Positions 17,438-25,350 of a DNA stretch of 64,000 bases are shown piece by piece. The notes beneath the pieces are model-generated. The model did not search any database and was not told the origin of the DNA. It was given only the letters and a program-made list of their open reading frames with translations. Source of the DNA: Pseudarthrobacter sulfonivorans. Its GTDB lineage: Bacteria > Actinomycetota > Actinomycetes > Actinomycetales > Micrococcaceae. Each line of letters begins with the position of its first letter. Within the stretch, counting starts at the first letter, position 1. The DNA lies in NCBI RefSeq assembly GCF_014712225.1, contig NZ_JACXBW010000016.1, forward strand, positions 41,339 to 105,338, written 5' to 3'. The position numbers were made by a program, and so were the translations under genes.

Positions 17438-18430
17438 CTAGGATTTCTTTGCAGGCTTTGCCTGGCTCTTCGCGCTGGGGGTAGCGGTAGTGTCCTTCGG
17501 GTTGTTTGCGTCCTGCAACTCCACCTCTGCGGTGGCCTGGATCAGCGCAAGCAGGTCGGGGTCGAGTCCAGGGGCGAATTCCTCGCGGCGCTCCGGGGAG
17601 ATGGTCATGGGGAAGCCTTCAGGCATGACGTCGGTACTGAGCTCGGTCCCGTCATTGGACGGTGAGGCGCCGCGGTAGAGTTTGCCGGCCTCGCTGAGGT
17701 TATCCGCGCTGAACGTGTACTGGATGCTCTGCAGGCCTTTGTCCAGCAGCTTCTTGACCTCGGGGAACTGCTCGGCGTTGGTCTTGGGGATCGGCAGGAC
17801 CTTGCCCCAGTTCACGCCCAGGCTTTCCAGCGCTTTGGCGAAGGCGTTCTCGTGGGCCTGGTCCCGGACAATGAGGTAGGCGATGGTGGACCGCGCGGTT
17901 TTGTTTTCCGTCATCTCGTAAATCCGGCATTTCTGCAACCGGCCGGTGGATTCCAGCATGAGGTTGTACAGCAGGTCCAGGACCAGGTTGCCGCTGTTGT
18001 AGACATAGGATCCGCTCCACGGGTTGCCCGCCGCGTCCACAGGCAGGGCGCCCTGAGCGCCCACGAGGTAGTGGTGGATATTGCTGGTGTCCAGCGCAAT
18101 CTTCAACGGCGTGGCACCCTTAGCGCCGGGCTCATCCACCGGATCGGTCTTTTTGCCCTGGTAGCGCGGGGAGCCGTCCAGGAGCTGGGAGATGGTGGTT
18201 CCGATGAGTTCGACATGGCTGATCTCCTCGGTGCCGACGCCTTGGAGCAGGTCCTTGTAGGGTTTGGAGGCAGCATCGCCGCGGAAGTTCATGCTCTGGA
18301 ACAGGTACTGCATCATGGTGCGCATCTCGCCGAACTGCCCGCCGAGACCCTCCTGCAGCGCATTGGCTGCGGCAGGATCCGGCTCGTCGGCAGCGATTTC
18401 GTTGATCAAAAGCTGGGTATGCAGGTACAT
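17438..18430 (-). CDS. Manganese catalase
   Basis: A 330-residue ferritin-like enzyme beginning MYLHTQLLINEIAADEPDP. Di-manganese ligands are visible in the four-helix bundle: the Glu in MRTMMQYLFQSMNF region, EISHVEL at about 70-76 and RDQAHENAF at about 185-193. The family breaks hydrogen peroxide to water and oxygen without heme. A Lys/Ala/Pro-rich tail follows. GAGGAAAA precedes the ATG at 18430; the open frame extends further upstream but only inside the MarR gene. The start lies 7 nt after the MarR stop, so the two form an operon, MarR first. Confidence 0.93.
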   Translation of the reverse strand: MYLHTQLLINEIAADEPDPAAANALQEGLGGQFGEMRTMMQYLFQSMNFRGDAASKPYKDLLQGVGTEEISHVELIGTTISQLLDGSPRYQGKKTDPVDEPGAKGATPLKIALDTSNIHHYLVGAQGALPVDAAGNPWSGSYVYNSGNLVLDLLYNLMLESTGRLQKCRIYEMTENKTARSTIAYLIVRDQAHENAFAKALESLGVNWGKVLPIPKTNAEQFPEVKKLLDKGLQSIQYTFSADNLSEAGKLYRGASPSNDGTELSTDVMPEGFPMTISPERREEFAPGLDPDLLALIQATAEVELQDANNPKDTTATPSAKSQAKPAKKS

Positions 18431-18437
18431 TTTTTCC

Positions 18438-18911
18438 TCACTCGTTGATCCATTGACGGGGCATTGTTGACGTTGAATGGGATTCGGCGGATGCGGGGTT
18501 CTGCAGGCTTTCCACGAATCTGGTGAGTTCTCTGCGAAGTTTTCGCCACCCCTGCGCGTCCGCCGGGAAGGCGTTGGCCTGTGCATCGCGGGCGGACTGC
18601 AGCAGGGTCCGGCCAGCTTCGGTGAGCCCAATAGTGAATTGACGCCGGTCCCTCGGATGGCGTGTCCTGGTGACCAGCCCAGCACTGTCGAGCCGCTCCA
18701 AGACCCTGCCGATGGTCTGGCTTTTGACGTGGATGGCGCTGGCCAACTGTTCCTGGTTGAGGGGGCCGTTGGCGAGACCACCCATGGCTATGGCCGCAGC
18801 CCGGGTCAGTCCCAAGGGAGCCAGGACCTCATCTTGGCGGCGCTGCAACAACCGCGCCGCCAAGATGAGGAGCCGGTATCCATCCCGGATATCGCTTTCT
18901 AAATTGCTCAT
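18438..18911 (-). CDS. MarR-family transcriptional regulator
   Basis: A 157-residue winged-helix regulator: LLILAARLLQRRQDEVLAPLGLT, LNQEQLASAIHVKSQTIGRVLERLDSAGLVTRTRHPRDRRQ (helix-turn-helix plus wing). Such proteins are often released by oxidants or phenolics. It is co-transcribed with the Mn catalase and divergent from the envelope operon, with several related palindromes in the gap, which suggests oxidant-responsive control of both directions. Confidence 0.9.
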   Translation of the reverse strand: MSNLESDIRDGYRLLILAARLLQRRQDEVLAPLGLTRAAAIAMGGLANGPLNQEQLASAIHVKSQTIGRVLERLDSAGLVTRTRHPRDRRQFTIGLTEAGRTLLQSARDAQANAFPADAQGWRKLRRELTRFVESLQNPASAESHSTSTMPRQWINE

Positions 18912-19022
18912 CTGAACCGTCCTTGCCTCTGACGTTCACACGACGCAGTGACGTCGATGCTGTCTGTGCCTACGACGGTGGAGCACATCGTGGGCGGATT
19001 ACGCATGGTTCGCGCCACTACC

Positions 19023-19173
19023 ATAAGCATGCTTATCATCCAGTTGGCAAGCAGGCTTGTCATTCCCGCTGAAGAGCTCTCCCCTCGCCCACCGAATACC
19101 TGCACGGGACAAACCGGCTCTTGCAAAGTAGATGGCAAGTGTGCTTAGTATCGATTAGTAACCTTGCTTACTA
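19023..19173. promoter_or_regulatory. Array of MarR-type palindromes in a 342-bp divergent gap
   Basis: The gap 18912-19253 holds no gene. It contains the perfect palindrome ATAAGCATGCTTAT (19023-19036), CAAGCAGGCTTG (19048-19059), a weaker CAAGTGTGCTTA (19136-19147) and TAGTAACCTTGCTTACTA (19156-19173, 6-bp perfect arms). The first three share an AAG(C)..GCTT theme. Placement between the marR-catalase operon and the envelope operon fits regulator binding for both promoters. Confidence 0.6.
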
Positions 19174-19253
19174 TTCGTTCAGAGCCGGCACCGCTGGCAC
19201 TACTCGCCAGAGTGACCCATCAAGAACGTGATCCATCGAGAAAGAGAGCGACA

Positions 19254-20072
19254 ATGACTGAGAACCAATGGCCCCAGACATCCCCGTCGACCCTCGACCA
19301 GTACGGCGACCCGGCCCCGGCCACGCCTGCCGGAACGCCGGGCGGCTCCGCTTCCAAAGCCGACGCGGCCAAGACGGAAGCTTCGGAGGTTGCCAACCAG
19401 GCAGCCGGCGCAGCCCAGGACGTTGCGCACACCGCCAAGGCGGAGGCTGCCAACGTAGCCGCCGAAGTGAAGACAAATGCCCGGGACCTCCTGCACCAGG
19501 CCAAATCGGACCTCACCAGCCAGGCAGGCACGCAGCAGCAGAAGGTTGCAGAGGGGATGCGCTCCATCTCCACTGAACTGCGTGCCATGGCCGACGCCTC
19601 CAATGAGCCTGGCGTGGCCTCGGATCTGGTGCGGCAAGCTGCCGATCGGTCGCAGTCCGTGGCGTCGTGGCTTGACGGCCGGGATCCCGGGTCACTGCTG
19701 AACGAGGTCCAGAACTTTGCCCGGCAGCGTCCCGGCACCTTCCTCCTTCTCGCGGCAGGCGCGGGCGTGCTGGCAGGACGGCTGGGCCGCAGCCTGCAGG
19801 CCGGTGCCCCCGCTTCGACCGGGACCCCCAGCCCGGCAGTACAGCAGTCCGCCTACCCCGCGGCATACCCCTCGACCGGGACGGGTGTTGTTGCCGGGGT
19901 TGGGGAGCCGTTCTACGACGAACCAGTCGTGGGTCGGCCCGGATTGGCAGAGCCCGCCTACGGTACGCCCGCTTACGGCGAACCCACCTTTGGTGAGCCG
20001 GGATTCGGTGAGCCGGTGCGGCCCGCAACGGGCGCGGACCCGTACGCCGAAGGGGAAGGACGCCACCTGTGA
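19254..20072 (+). CDS. Ala-rich LEA/apolipoprotein-like stress or envelope protein
   Basis: A 272-residue protein. Residues 35-150 are charged, Ala-rich amphipathic helices (KADAAKTEASEVANQAAGAAQ type) like late-embryogenesis-abundant proteins. A short hydrophobic stretch (FLLLAAGAGVLAGRLG) lies at about 165-180. The C-terminus is low complexity with repeated (Y/F)GEP units (PAYGEP, PTFGEP, PGFGEP). ATG at 19254 is chosen over upstream alternatives because AAAGAGAG precedes it. It starts a three-gene overlapping operon with Holin-X and DUF3618 proteins, suggesting a membrane-associated stress function. No catalytic role is evident. Confidence 0.8.
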   Translation: MTENQWPQTSPSTLDQYGDPAPATPAGTPGGSASKADAAKTEASEVANQAAGAAQDVAHTAKAEAANVAAEVKTNARDLLHQAKSDLTSQAGTQQQKVAEGMRSISTELRAMADASNEPGVASDLVRQAADRSQSVASWLDGRDPGSLLNEVQNFARQRPGTFLLLAAGAGVLAGRLGRSLQAGAPASTGTPSPAVQQSAYPAAYPSTGTGVVAGVGEPFYDEPVVGRPGLAEPAYGTPAYGEPTFGEPGFGEPVRPATGADPYAEGEGRHL

Positions 20073-20500
20073 GTAGCCAGATTCCGGAGCCTCCCGCGTC
20101 GGCGGCGCACGTGAAGGCGGATAACACCTCGCTGGGTGATCTGCTCGGTGAGGTCACCCGTGACCTGTCCACCCTGATGCGCCAGGAAGTCGAACTCGCC
20201 AAGGCCGAACTGAAAGAGTCAGCCGGCAAGGCAGGCAAGGGCGGCGGCATGCTCGCCGGCGCCGGCGTCGCCGGACACTTCGTCCTGCTGTTCCTCTCCA
20301 TCGCCCTCTGGTACGCCCTGGGCGAGCTGATGGGACTGGGCTGGTCCGCCGTCGTCGTCGCCCTGATCTGGGGCATCACCGCCGCCGTGCTGGCCACCAT
20401 CGGCCGCAAGGAACTCAAAGCGGTCAAGGGCCTGCCCCAGACCACGCAAACACTCTCAGAAATCCCCCCAACCCTGAAACCCGGTGAGGTACAACGATGA
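20069..20500 (+). CDS. Holin-X family (putative actinobacterial holin superfamily III) membrane protein
   Basis: A 143-residue protein with two transmembrane helices at about 63-83 and 90-112, preceded by a helical LGDLLGEVTRDLSTLMRQEVELAKAELKE segment (split: LMRQEVELAKAELKE is diagnostic). Despite the name, members are ordinary actinobacterial envelope proteins usually found beside DUF3618, as here. GTG start overlaps the upstream stop by 4 bp; the next gene overlaps by 4 bp. Confidence 0.85.
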   Translation: MSSQIPEPPASAAHVKADNTSLGDLLGEVTRDLSTLMRQEVELAKAELKESAGKAGKGGGMLAGAGVAGHFVLLFLSIALWYALGELMGLGWSAVVVALIWGITAAVLATIGRKELKAVKGLPQTTQTLSEIPPTLKPGEVQR

Positions 20501-21147
20501 GCGACAACCCGGACGCAATCCGTTCAGACATTGAAGCAACCCGCGCCCGCCTGGGCACCAACGTTGACGCCGTGGCCGACAAAGTCACCCCGTCCAACAT
20601 CGTCCACCGCCAGACCGACAAAGTGAAGGAAGCGGTGTTCGGAATGAAGGAGAAAGTCATGGGCACCAACGACACCACGCCTGCCTACACCAACGCCTAC
20701 ACCGGCCAGCGCGTGGGCCAGGGACACAGTGCCGGGGATACCCTTCACAACGCCACCGACACCGTTTCGGCAAAGTTCAGCGACGCGGGCGAGTCCATCG
20801 GCGACGCCCCGCACCAGGTCAAAGCCAAAACCCAGGGCAGCCCCCTGGCCGCTGGCCTGATCGCGTTCGGCGCCGGGCTGCTGCTCTCGGCCCTGATCCC
20901 CGCCAGCGAAAAGGAACGCGAGGCAGCCGACGCGCTCAAAACCGCCGCCGAACCCATGACCACCCAGCTGACCGAGGCCGCCAAAGACATGGCCGAAGGC
21001 CTCAAGGAACCAGCCCGCGAAGCCATGGAAAACGTCAAGGCCACCGCCACCGACGCCGCCGAAAACGTCAAAGCCGAAGGCCAGGAAGCAGCAGCGGACG
21101 TCAAAGACCGCGCCACCGACGCCAAGGACAACGTCCAAAACACCTAA
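20497..21147 (+). CDS. DUF3618 domain protein with Ala/Lys helical tail
   Basis: A 216-residue protein. The N-terminal about 45 residues (PDAIRSDIEATRARLGTNVDAVADKVTPS) are the DUF3618 signature. One hydrophobic segment lies at about 122-140 (LAAGLIAFGAGLLLSALIP), and the rest is a long charged Ala-rich helix like the first gene's LEA-like region. Last gene of the operon; a hairpin follows at 21168. Function unknown; probably envelope or stress associated. Confidence 0.88.
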   Translation: MSDNPDAIRSDIEATRARLGTNVDAVADKVTPSNIVHRQTDKVKEAVFGMKEKVMGTNDTTPAYTNAYTGQRVGQGHSAGDTLHNATDTVSAKFSDAGESIGDAPHQVKAKTQGSPLAAGLIAFGAGLLLSALIPASEKEREAADALKTAAEPMTTQLTEAAKDMAEGLKEPAREAMENVKATATDAAENVKAEGQEAAADVKDRATDAKDNVQNT

Positions 21148-21167
21148 GCCCAGCTAGAGCCCGTCCG

Positions 21168-21196
21168 GGGCCGTCCTTCCATTCGAAGGGCGGCCC
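21168..21196 (+). terminator. Hairpin terminator after envelope operon
   Basis: GGGCCGTCCTTC (21168-21179) and GAAGGGCGGCCC (21185-21196) pair at 11 of 12 positions around a 5-nt loop, 20 bp after the DUF3618 stop. It is not a member of the repeated palindrome family and has no clear T-tract. Confidence 0.65.
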
Positions 21197-21200
21197 TGGC

Positions 21201-21518
21201 TCATTTCCCGTCCGGTGACTCTTCATCCTCAGTGACCACTTGGTTGGCGATCAGGTCCACGCGGTCAGCTGCGGTCAAGGTGTCATCACCCTGGATGGCG
21301 GCAACGTCCTGGCTGTCTACCGGTCCCGCCCCCGGCTCAGGAACCTCGTCAGGATGCGGATCGTCCTTGTGGCGGGCTTCCTGGAGATGGTGCTCCAGTT
21401 TTTCCTCTGCGTCGCGGCGGCGTTGACCCACCGTCCGCATTTGCTGCGTTGTCGGCGCCGCATGCGCGTGCTGGTGCGGGCCATGGTCCTGGATGCTGCC
21501 AACTTTATCTTCGCTCAT
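21201..21518 (-). CDS. Small hydrophilic hypothetical protein
   Basis: A 105-residue, highly charged, His/Asp/Glu-rich protein (MSEDKVGSIQDHGPHQHAH..., ending TEDEESPDGK) without membrane segments. No family recognised. The acidic, disordered composition resembles stress-linked proteins common in Micrococcaceae. It converges on the envelope operon's hairpin. Confidence 0.6.
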   Translation of the reverse strand: MSEDKVGSIQDHGPHQHAHAAPTTQQMRTVGQRRRDAEEKLEHHLQEARHKDDPHPDEVPEPGAGPVDSQDVAAIQGDDTLTAADRVDLIANQVVTEDEESPDGK

Positions 21519-21610
21519 ACCGAAATCGTCCCACTCTATGCCAGCGCCGGGAAGCGCGTCTCACGCCTGAAGGACGACGGCGCGTGGTCCGTCGTGTGCT
21601 TTTCTCGACA

Positions 21611-21636
21611 AAGTAGGTAGACTGGTCTACCTACTT
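21611..21636. promoter_or_regulatory. TetR-type operator
   Basis: A perfect 26-bp palindrome: AAGTAGGTAGAC, TG, GTCTACCTACTT. It lies 25 bp before the TetR start and so is the likely autoregulatory site controlling the regulator and the transporter gene behind it. Confidence 0.85.
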
Positions 21637-21660
21637 CCACTGAGCGAGCGAGGTCCCGCC

Positions 21661-22263
21661 ATGACGGCGAAACAAGATGTAGCGGCAACCCGCCCCTTCC
21701 GAAGGCCCGCGCGGGAGGCACTGCTCGAGGCGGCCGCCAAACGCTTTTACGCCCACGGCCTGACCGGCACCGGCATCGATACCATCACGGCCGAGGCGGG
21801 TGTGGCCAAGAAGAGCCTCTACAACAACTTCGCGTCGAAGGCGGACTTGGTGACGGCCTACCTGTACGCGCGGCACGAGGAGTGGCTCGGGCTGTACCGG
21901 GCGAGGCTTCAAAAGGCGACGACTCCAAGGAACCGCGTGCTGGCCGTCTTTGATGCGTACGCCGACCACGCCGATCTCGTGTACGAGCACGGGTTCCGCG
22001 GCTGCGGCCTGCTGAACGCGGCCGCAGAACTACCCGCCGGTGACCCCGGGCGCGCGGTGGTCCGGCGGCACAAGGAGGAGGTGGAGGCGTTCCTGACCGA
22101 GCACCTGGCTAAACTGCCGACCCCGGCCGGCCAGGCCGCTCCCCTCGCCCGGCATCTCGCCTTCCTGCTCGAAGGTTCCATGGTCCGCGCCGGCCTGGAA
22201 GGTGATGAGGGTTGCGTCCTGGAAGCCCGCAGGATCGCGGCTGACCTGCTGGACAGACTGTGA
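21661..22263 (+). CDS. TetR/AcrR-family transcriptional regulator
   Basis: A 200-residue regulator. The N-terminal helix-turn-helix reads AREALLEAAAKRFYAHGLTGTGIDTITAEAGVAKKSLYNNFASK (split motif GVAKKSLYNNFASK at about 43-56 is the recognition helix). The C-terminal ligand domain is less conserved. The 26-bp operator lies just upstream, and the DMT transporter start overlaps its stop by 4 bp (GTGA), so it very likely controls export by that transporter. Confidence 0.9.
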   Translation: MTAKQDVAATRPFRRPAREALLEAAAKRFYAHGLTGTGIDTITAEAGVAKKSLYNNFASKADLVTAYLYARHEEWLGLYRARLQKATTPRNRVLAVFDAYADHADLVYEHGFRGCGLLNAAAELPAGDPGRAVVRRHKEEVEAFLTEHLAKLPTPAGQAAPLARHLAFLLEGSMVRAGLEGDEGCVLEARRIAADLLDRL

Positions 22264-23279
22264 GGACGGCTGGCTTCCACGGGACGACATGGGGTGCGCT
22301 GTTTGTGCTGGCCGCGTCTGTCCTGTGGGGAACCACCGGGACGGCGGCCACGTTTGCCCCGGATGTGAGCCCGCTGGCGATCGGCGCGGTGGCCATGGGT
22401 TTCGGCGGCCTGCTGCAGTCGGCCATTGCGGCGCGTGCCCTGAAGGCTTTCGGCTCCAGTCTGCGGAGCCAGTGGCGCACGGTGGCTCTGGGTGCGCTGG
22501 CCGTCGCTTTGTACCCGCTCGCCTTTTACTCGTCCATGCACCTGGCCGGCGTTGCCGTGGGCACGGTGGTCTCCATCGGGTCGGCGCCGCTGGCGTCTGC
22601 CGTCATTGAACGCGTTGTGGACAAGAGGCCCTTCACGCGTCGCTGGCTCGGCGGTGCGGTCCTTGGCGTGGTTGGCGCGTCGCTCCTGTGCATCGCCGAC
22701 GCCGGGAAGGCTGATTCCGCCGTAGCCGCGGCGCCGGGATGGTCCACCCCTGCTGGCATCGCGCTGGGGCTTGTGGCCGGACTGACGTACGCCCTCTACT
22801 CGTGGGCGGCGCACCGCCTCATCAACACAGGGGTGCCGTCAAGGGCCACTATGGGAGCAATCTTCGGGATCGGCGGCCTGCTGCTCATGCCGGTGCTGGC
22901 GGCCACCGGGGCGCCTATCGTCGCGTCGTGGCAGAACCTGGCGGTGGGCGCGTACATGGCACTCGTACCCATGTTCGCCGGCTACGTTTTGTTCGGGTGG
23001 GGCCTGGCCCGGGTCCGCGCCAGTACGGCCACCACCCTGTCCCTTTCGGAGACAGTAGTGGCGGCCGCCCTTGCAGTGCTGGTGGTGGGTGAACGCCTGC
23101 CTGCGCTGGGCTGGCTTGGCGCCGCGATGATCGCCGCCAGCCTGTTGGTTCTCACGCTTCCGGCGCCGCGGTCCCGATCCAAGCCGGCGGCCGGCAGCGA
23201 AGTGATGCTCGACGGCGGCGCCTCCCCCCAGACTGGGCCCGAGTCTGTTGCGGCCCAGTCGGCTGAATTGTCGGAGTAA
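22260..23279 (+). CDS. EamA/DMT-family transporter
   Basis: A 339-residue drug/metabolite transporter with ten transmembrane helices in two EamA halves (first half about 10-140, second about 160-295) and a hydrophilic C-terminal tail. VLWGTTGTAA near residue 20 is the usual EamA start motif. Family members export amino acids, metabolites or drugs. Translationally coupled to the TetR gene. It ends tail to tail with the DUF3846 gene with no gap. Confidence 0.88.
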   Translation: MRTAGFHGTTWGALFVLAASVLWGTTGTAATFAPDVSPLAIGAVAMGFGGLLQSAIAARALKAFGSSLRSQWRTVALGALAVALYPLAFYSSMHLAGVAVGTVVSIGSAPLASAVIERVVDKRPFTRRWLGGAVLGVVGASLLCIADAGKADSAVAAAPGWSTPAGIALGLVAGLTYALYSWAAHRLINTGVPSRATMGAIFGIGGLLLMPVLAATGAPIVASWQNLAVGAYMALVPMFAGYVLFGWGLARVRASTATTLSLSETVVAAALAVLVVGERLPALGWLGAAMIAASLLVLTLPAPRSRSKPAAGSEVMLDGGASPQTGPESVAAQSAELSE

Positions 23280-23630
23280 TCAGGCCGCCAGTGGCGCGTC
23301 GAAAAGCTGCTCGGCGAGCCGGATCAGGTGACCGGGGGCGTCTGATTCGTGTCCGCGGTTCCCGTGGCCGAGGAACACCGCCGTCCCGTTGAGGGTGTCG
23401 TCCAGGGAGATGCCCGCCTCGCGGGCAAGTACTTCGGCCCGCACGTTCTGGGGCAGGCGGCTTCCCTCGTCGTTCAAGTAGACGTGCCAGTCTTTGCTGG
23501 TGATGGATTCAATGTTTCCTGCAACCAACTTCTGCAGTGCTTCCATGTCCGTGTCCACGGTTTCGATGCGCACCGGTTGCGCGAGGTGGGCAGGGACGAT
23601 CAGGGCGTTAAAGGTGGTCTTCATGGTCAT
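23280..23630 (-). CDS. DUF3846 domain protein
   Basis: A 116-residue protein with the DUF3846 pattern: a start MTMKTTFNALIVPAHL, VRIETVDTDMEALQKLVAGNIE, then WHVYLNDEGSRLPQNVRAEVLA and NGTAVFLGHG. The family is found in actinobacterial chromosomes, plasmids and phages and has no assigned activity. A start 6 nt further in is also possible. Its stop abuts the transporter stop. Confidence 0.82.
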   Translation of the reverse strand: MTMKTTFNALIVPAHLAQPVRIETVDTDMEALQKLVAGNIESITSKDWHVYLNDEGSRLPQNVRAEVLAREAGISLDDTLNGTAVFLGHGNRGHESDAPGHLIRLAEQLFDAPLAA

Positions 23631-23690
23631 GTCCTTGTGACTGAAACGTGGATCTCAGTTGCGGCCTCAAGTGGCGGCGAGAAGTGGGTG

Positions 23691-23735
23691 GCGGGCAGCC
23701 GATTGGGTCTAGGAGTCTCGCAATCGGCTGCCCGC
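23691..23735 (-). terminator. Strong hairpin terminator behind the 35-codon gene
   Basis: Perfect 15-bp arms GCGGGCAGCCGATTG (23691-23705) and CAATCGGCTGCCCGC (23721-23735) with a 15-nt loop, 29 bp after the small gene's stop on the minus strand. Confidence 0.7.
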
Positions 23736-23764
23736 GGTCTATCAGCGCTGGTTTTTGCGCGGCT

Positions 23765-23872
23765 TTACGAACAATCATTGGTTTCGCTTTTAGCCCTTTT
23801 TTCGGCCCGCTTTTCGAGAATTGACTTTCCCGCTTTTTTATTGCTGCCACTCTTGGGCGATTTTCCTGACAT
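23765..23872 (-). CDS. 35-residue lysine/serine-rich small protein
   Basis: ATG at 23872 with AAAGGTGTG about 9 nt upstream; the product starts MSGKSPKSGSNKKAGKSI and continues LEKRAEKRAKSETNDCS. It is basic, lacks a membrane segment, and resembles short Lys-rich proteins (SGKSxKSGxxKKAGKSxxEKRAxKRAK pattern) that I recall as widespread in Actinobacteria. It uses AT-rich codons unlike its neighbours and has its own terminator, which supports a real gene. Function unknown; a nucleic-acid-binding role is only a guess. Confidence 0.7.
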   Translation of the reverse strand: MSGKSPKSGSNKKAGKSILEKRAEKRAKSETNDCS

Positions 23873-24264
23873 GGGAATCACACCTTTCTATGCTGTGTAT
23901 CTACCCGATACCATACACACTTATATTTTTTATGCCAGTTTCCGAAAAAGCCCACAGGAGGGCCAGGAGGGCCGCCTGAGGCGTCCAGGCCGGCCTGAAG
24001 GGGTGCAGCCACCATCGTTCCGGTTGGCATTTGGTGGCCACCGTCACGGAATTAGCTAATTCCGGGGCCCGGCCTTGGACCGTTAATATCCTTTGTTTTC
24101 TGGTCCGCAGAAAATGCGAATCCTTGCACCACCGAAGTCCACCTCGAGAAATTTGCCGACACACCGCTAATGCCGGCGGCGACGGCGGGAACCTCCCGCC
24201 GTCGCAACCTTGGAATTTAATGCAAAAAGTCGCAGGGCAGGGGCCTTGGACCGAAGCGGCATCC
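23873..24264. other. Gene-free AT-rich gap
   Basis: This 390-bp stretch is clearly lower in GC around 23880-23960 (runs such as TATATTTTTTATG) and probably holds the promoter of the small minus-strand gene. Apart from palindrome copy 6 near its right end I see no coding signal or RNA structure I can name. Confidence 0.5.
24179..24205. repeat. Palindromic intergenic repeat, copy 6
   Basis: Perfect 12-bp arms GCGACGGCGGGA (24179-24190) and TCCCGCCGTCGC (24194-24205) with a 3-nt loop. Confidence 0.75.
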
Positions 24265-24537
24265 ATGGAAGTAGCTTCCATGGTGCGCGTCTTCGGGCTC
24301 AACCGTTCCGAACTGCATACCCGGCTGGGCCTGGCTGAAGGCGTCACCTTCCCCCGCGTTCCGGGCATCGAAGCCACCGGCGAAGTGGCAGCCTGCCCGG
24401 GCGGGGAGTTTCAGCCCGGGCAGAAGGTGGCCACCCCGATGGATGGGCCGCGTGTTCGATGGCGGCCACGCGGAGTACACCTGCGTCCCCGCGGGGGGGA
24501 CGTCGTCGGTGGCATGGCGGCGGCCGTCCTGGTCTAA
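24265..24537 (+). pseudogene. Zinc-type alcohol dehydrogenase / quinone oxidoreductase remnant
   Basis: A fragment of an MDR-family quinone oxidoreductase. VRVFGLNRSELHTRLGLAEG and PRVPGIEATGEV, then PGQKVATPM, match the N-terminal domain from about family residue 30. Near 24440 the match shifts to another frame (MGRVFDGGHAEYTCVPAG). The N-terminal 25-30 residues and everything after about residue 110, including the NADPH domain, are missing. So it is truncated at both ends and frameshifted. Confidence 0.75.
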
Positions 24538-24544
24538 GGCAGCA

Positions 24545-25282
24545 TCACAAGGTGGCGGCTTCCTGCTCTGCCAGCCTGATCAGACGGAGTTCGTCCTCCA
24601 CCGCGCGGGTGGGCCAGTAGTCCTTCGACAGCTCATCTGCCGCGGTCAGATCGGCTGCCGGGAAGAGCTTGCCGAGCAGTCCGGCCGCCTGGAGCAGGGC
24701 GATCAGCACGATGGTCCTGGCGTCAGGCCCCTTGGAAACAGGCTTGGCCCCGGGGGCACCGGCGTCCGGCGCCCCCGCAACGGAGGCATCGATTGGAACC
24801 GTGGTATCAGGCGCTTCGAGTTCGGACGGCTCGCTCAGTGCAGCCTGGATCTTCTTCAGGAGCGCCGCCTCCGGGGCGTGGTCCTTCTCCGGGTACCGCG
24901 CGGCCCGGAACCGGCCAAGGTGCTTTTCCCCGACATGTTCCACGATGCCCAGTGACGCCAGCCCCTCATAGACCCGATGCGCTTCGGCGCGACCCTCCAG
25001 CATGGAGACCCACGTCTTGGGAGTGTGGGGCCGGGATTTGTCACGGATGAGGTCCAGCTCGTGCTGGAAGTCCGTGTTCGGGGCCGCGCCGGTGACCCTG
25101 ACGTGCTTTCCCTGCAGCTCAATCGCGCCGAGCAGGTCCAGCTCGGCCAATATTGCCCCAGCCACCGTGGTTCTGAGGGCAAACACCGGCACTGCAGGTT
25201 TGCCGTCTTTGTCGTTTGTGGCCAAGAGCAGGAAGGCCTGGGGAAGATTCAGCTCCACCGCTTGGGGTGTTTCAGCGTCCAT
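24545..25282 (-). CDS. GPP34-domain (GOLPH3/VPS74-like) phosphoprotein
   Basis: A 245-residue protein with the GPP34 pattern: an N-terminal LNLPQAFLLLATNDKDGKP block, ALRTTVAGAILAELDLLGAI, and a C-terminal ARTIVLIALLQAAGLLGKLFP helix. In eukaryotes the fold binds phosphatidylinositol-4-phosphate at the Golgi; in Actinobacteria its role is not established. The middle has a Pro/Ala-rich linker. The start is uncertain (25282 or 25315), as no good ribosome-binding site is seen. Likely cytoplasmic or peripheral membrane. Confidence 0.82.
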   Translation of the reverse strand: MDAETPQAVELNLPQAFLLLATNDKDGKPAVPVFALRTTVAGAILAELDLLGAIELQGKHVRVTGAAPNTDFQHELDLIRDKSRPHTPKTWVSMLEGRAEAHRVYEGLASLGIVEHVGEKHLGRFRAARYPEKDHAPEAALLKKIQAALSEPSELEAPDTTVPIDASVAGAPDAGAPGAKPVSKGPDARTIVLIALLQAAGLLGKLFPAADLTAADELSKDYWPTRAVEDELRLIRLAEQEAATL

Positions 25283-25350
25283 AGGATCATGGTGGCGCAG
25301 TTGGGCAGCCACCACAATAAGGACTTAGAAGCACCGAGCCGCAGGCAAAG

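Noticed and set aside
20069..20500. Prophage lysis module (holin)
   Set aside because: The Holin-X family sits in ordinary actinobacterial envelope operons with DUF3618, and no other phage gene is nearby.
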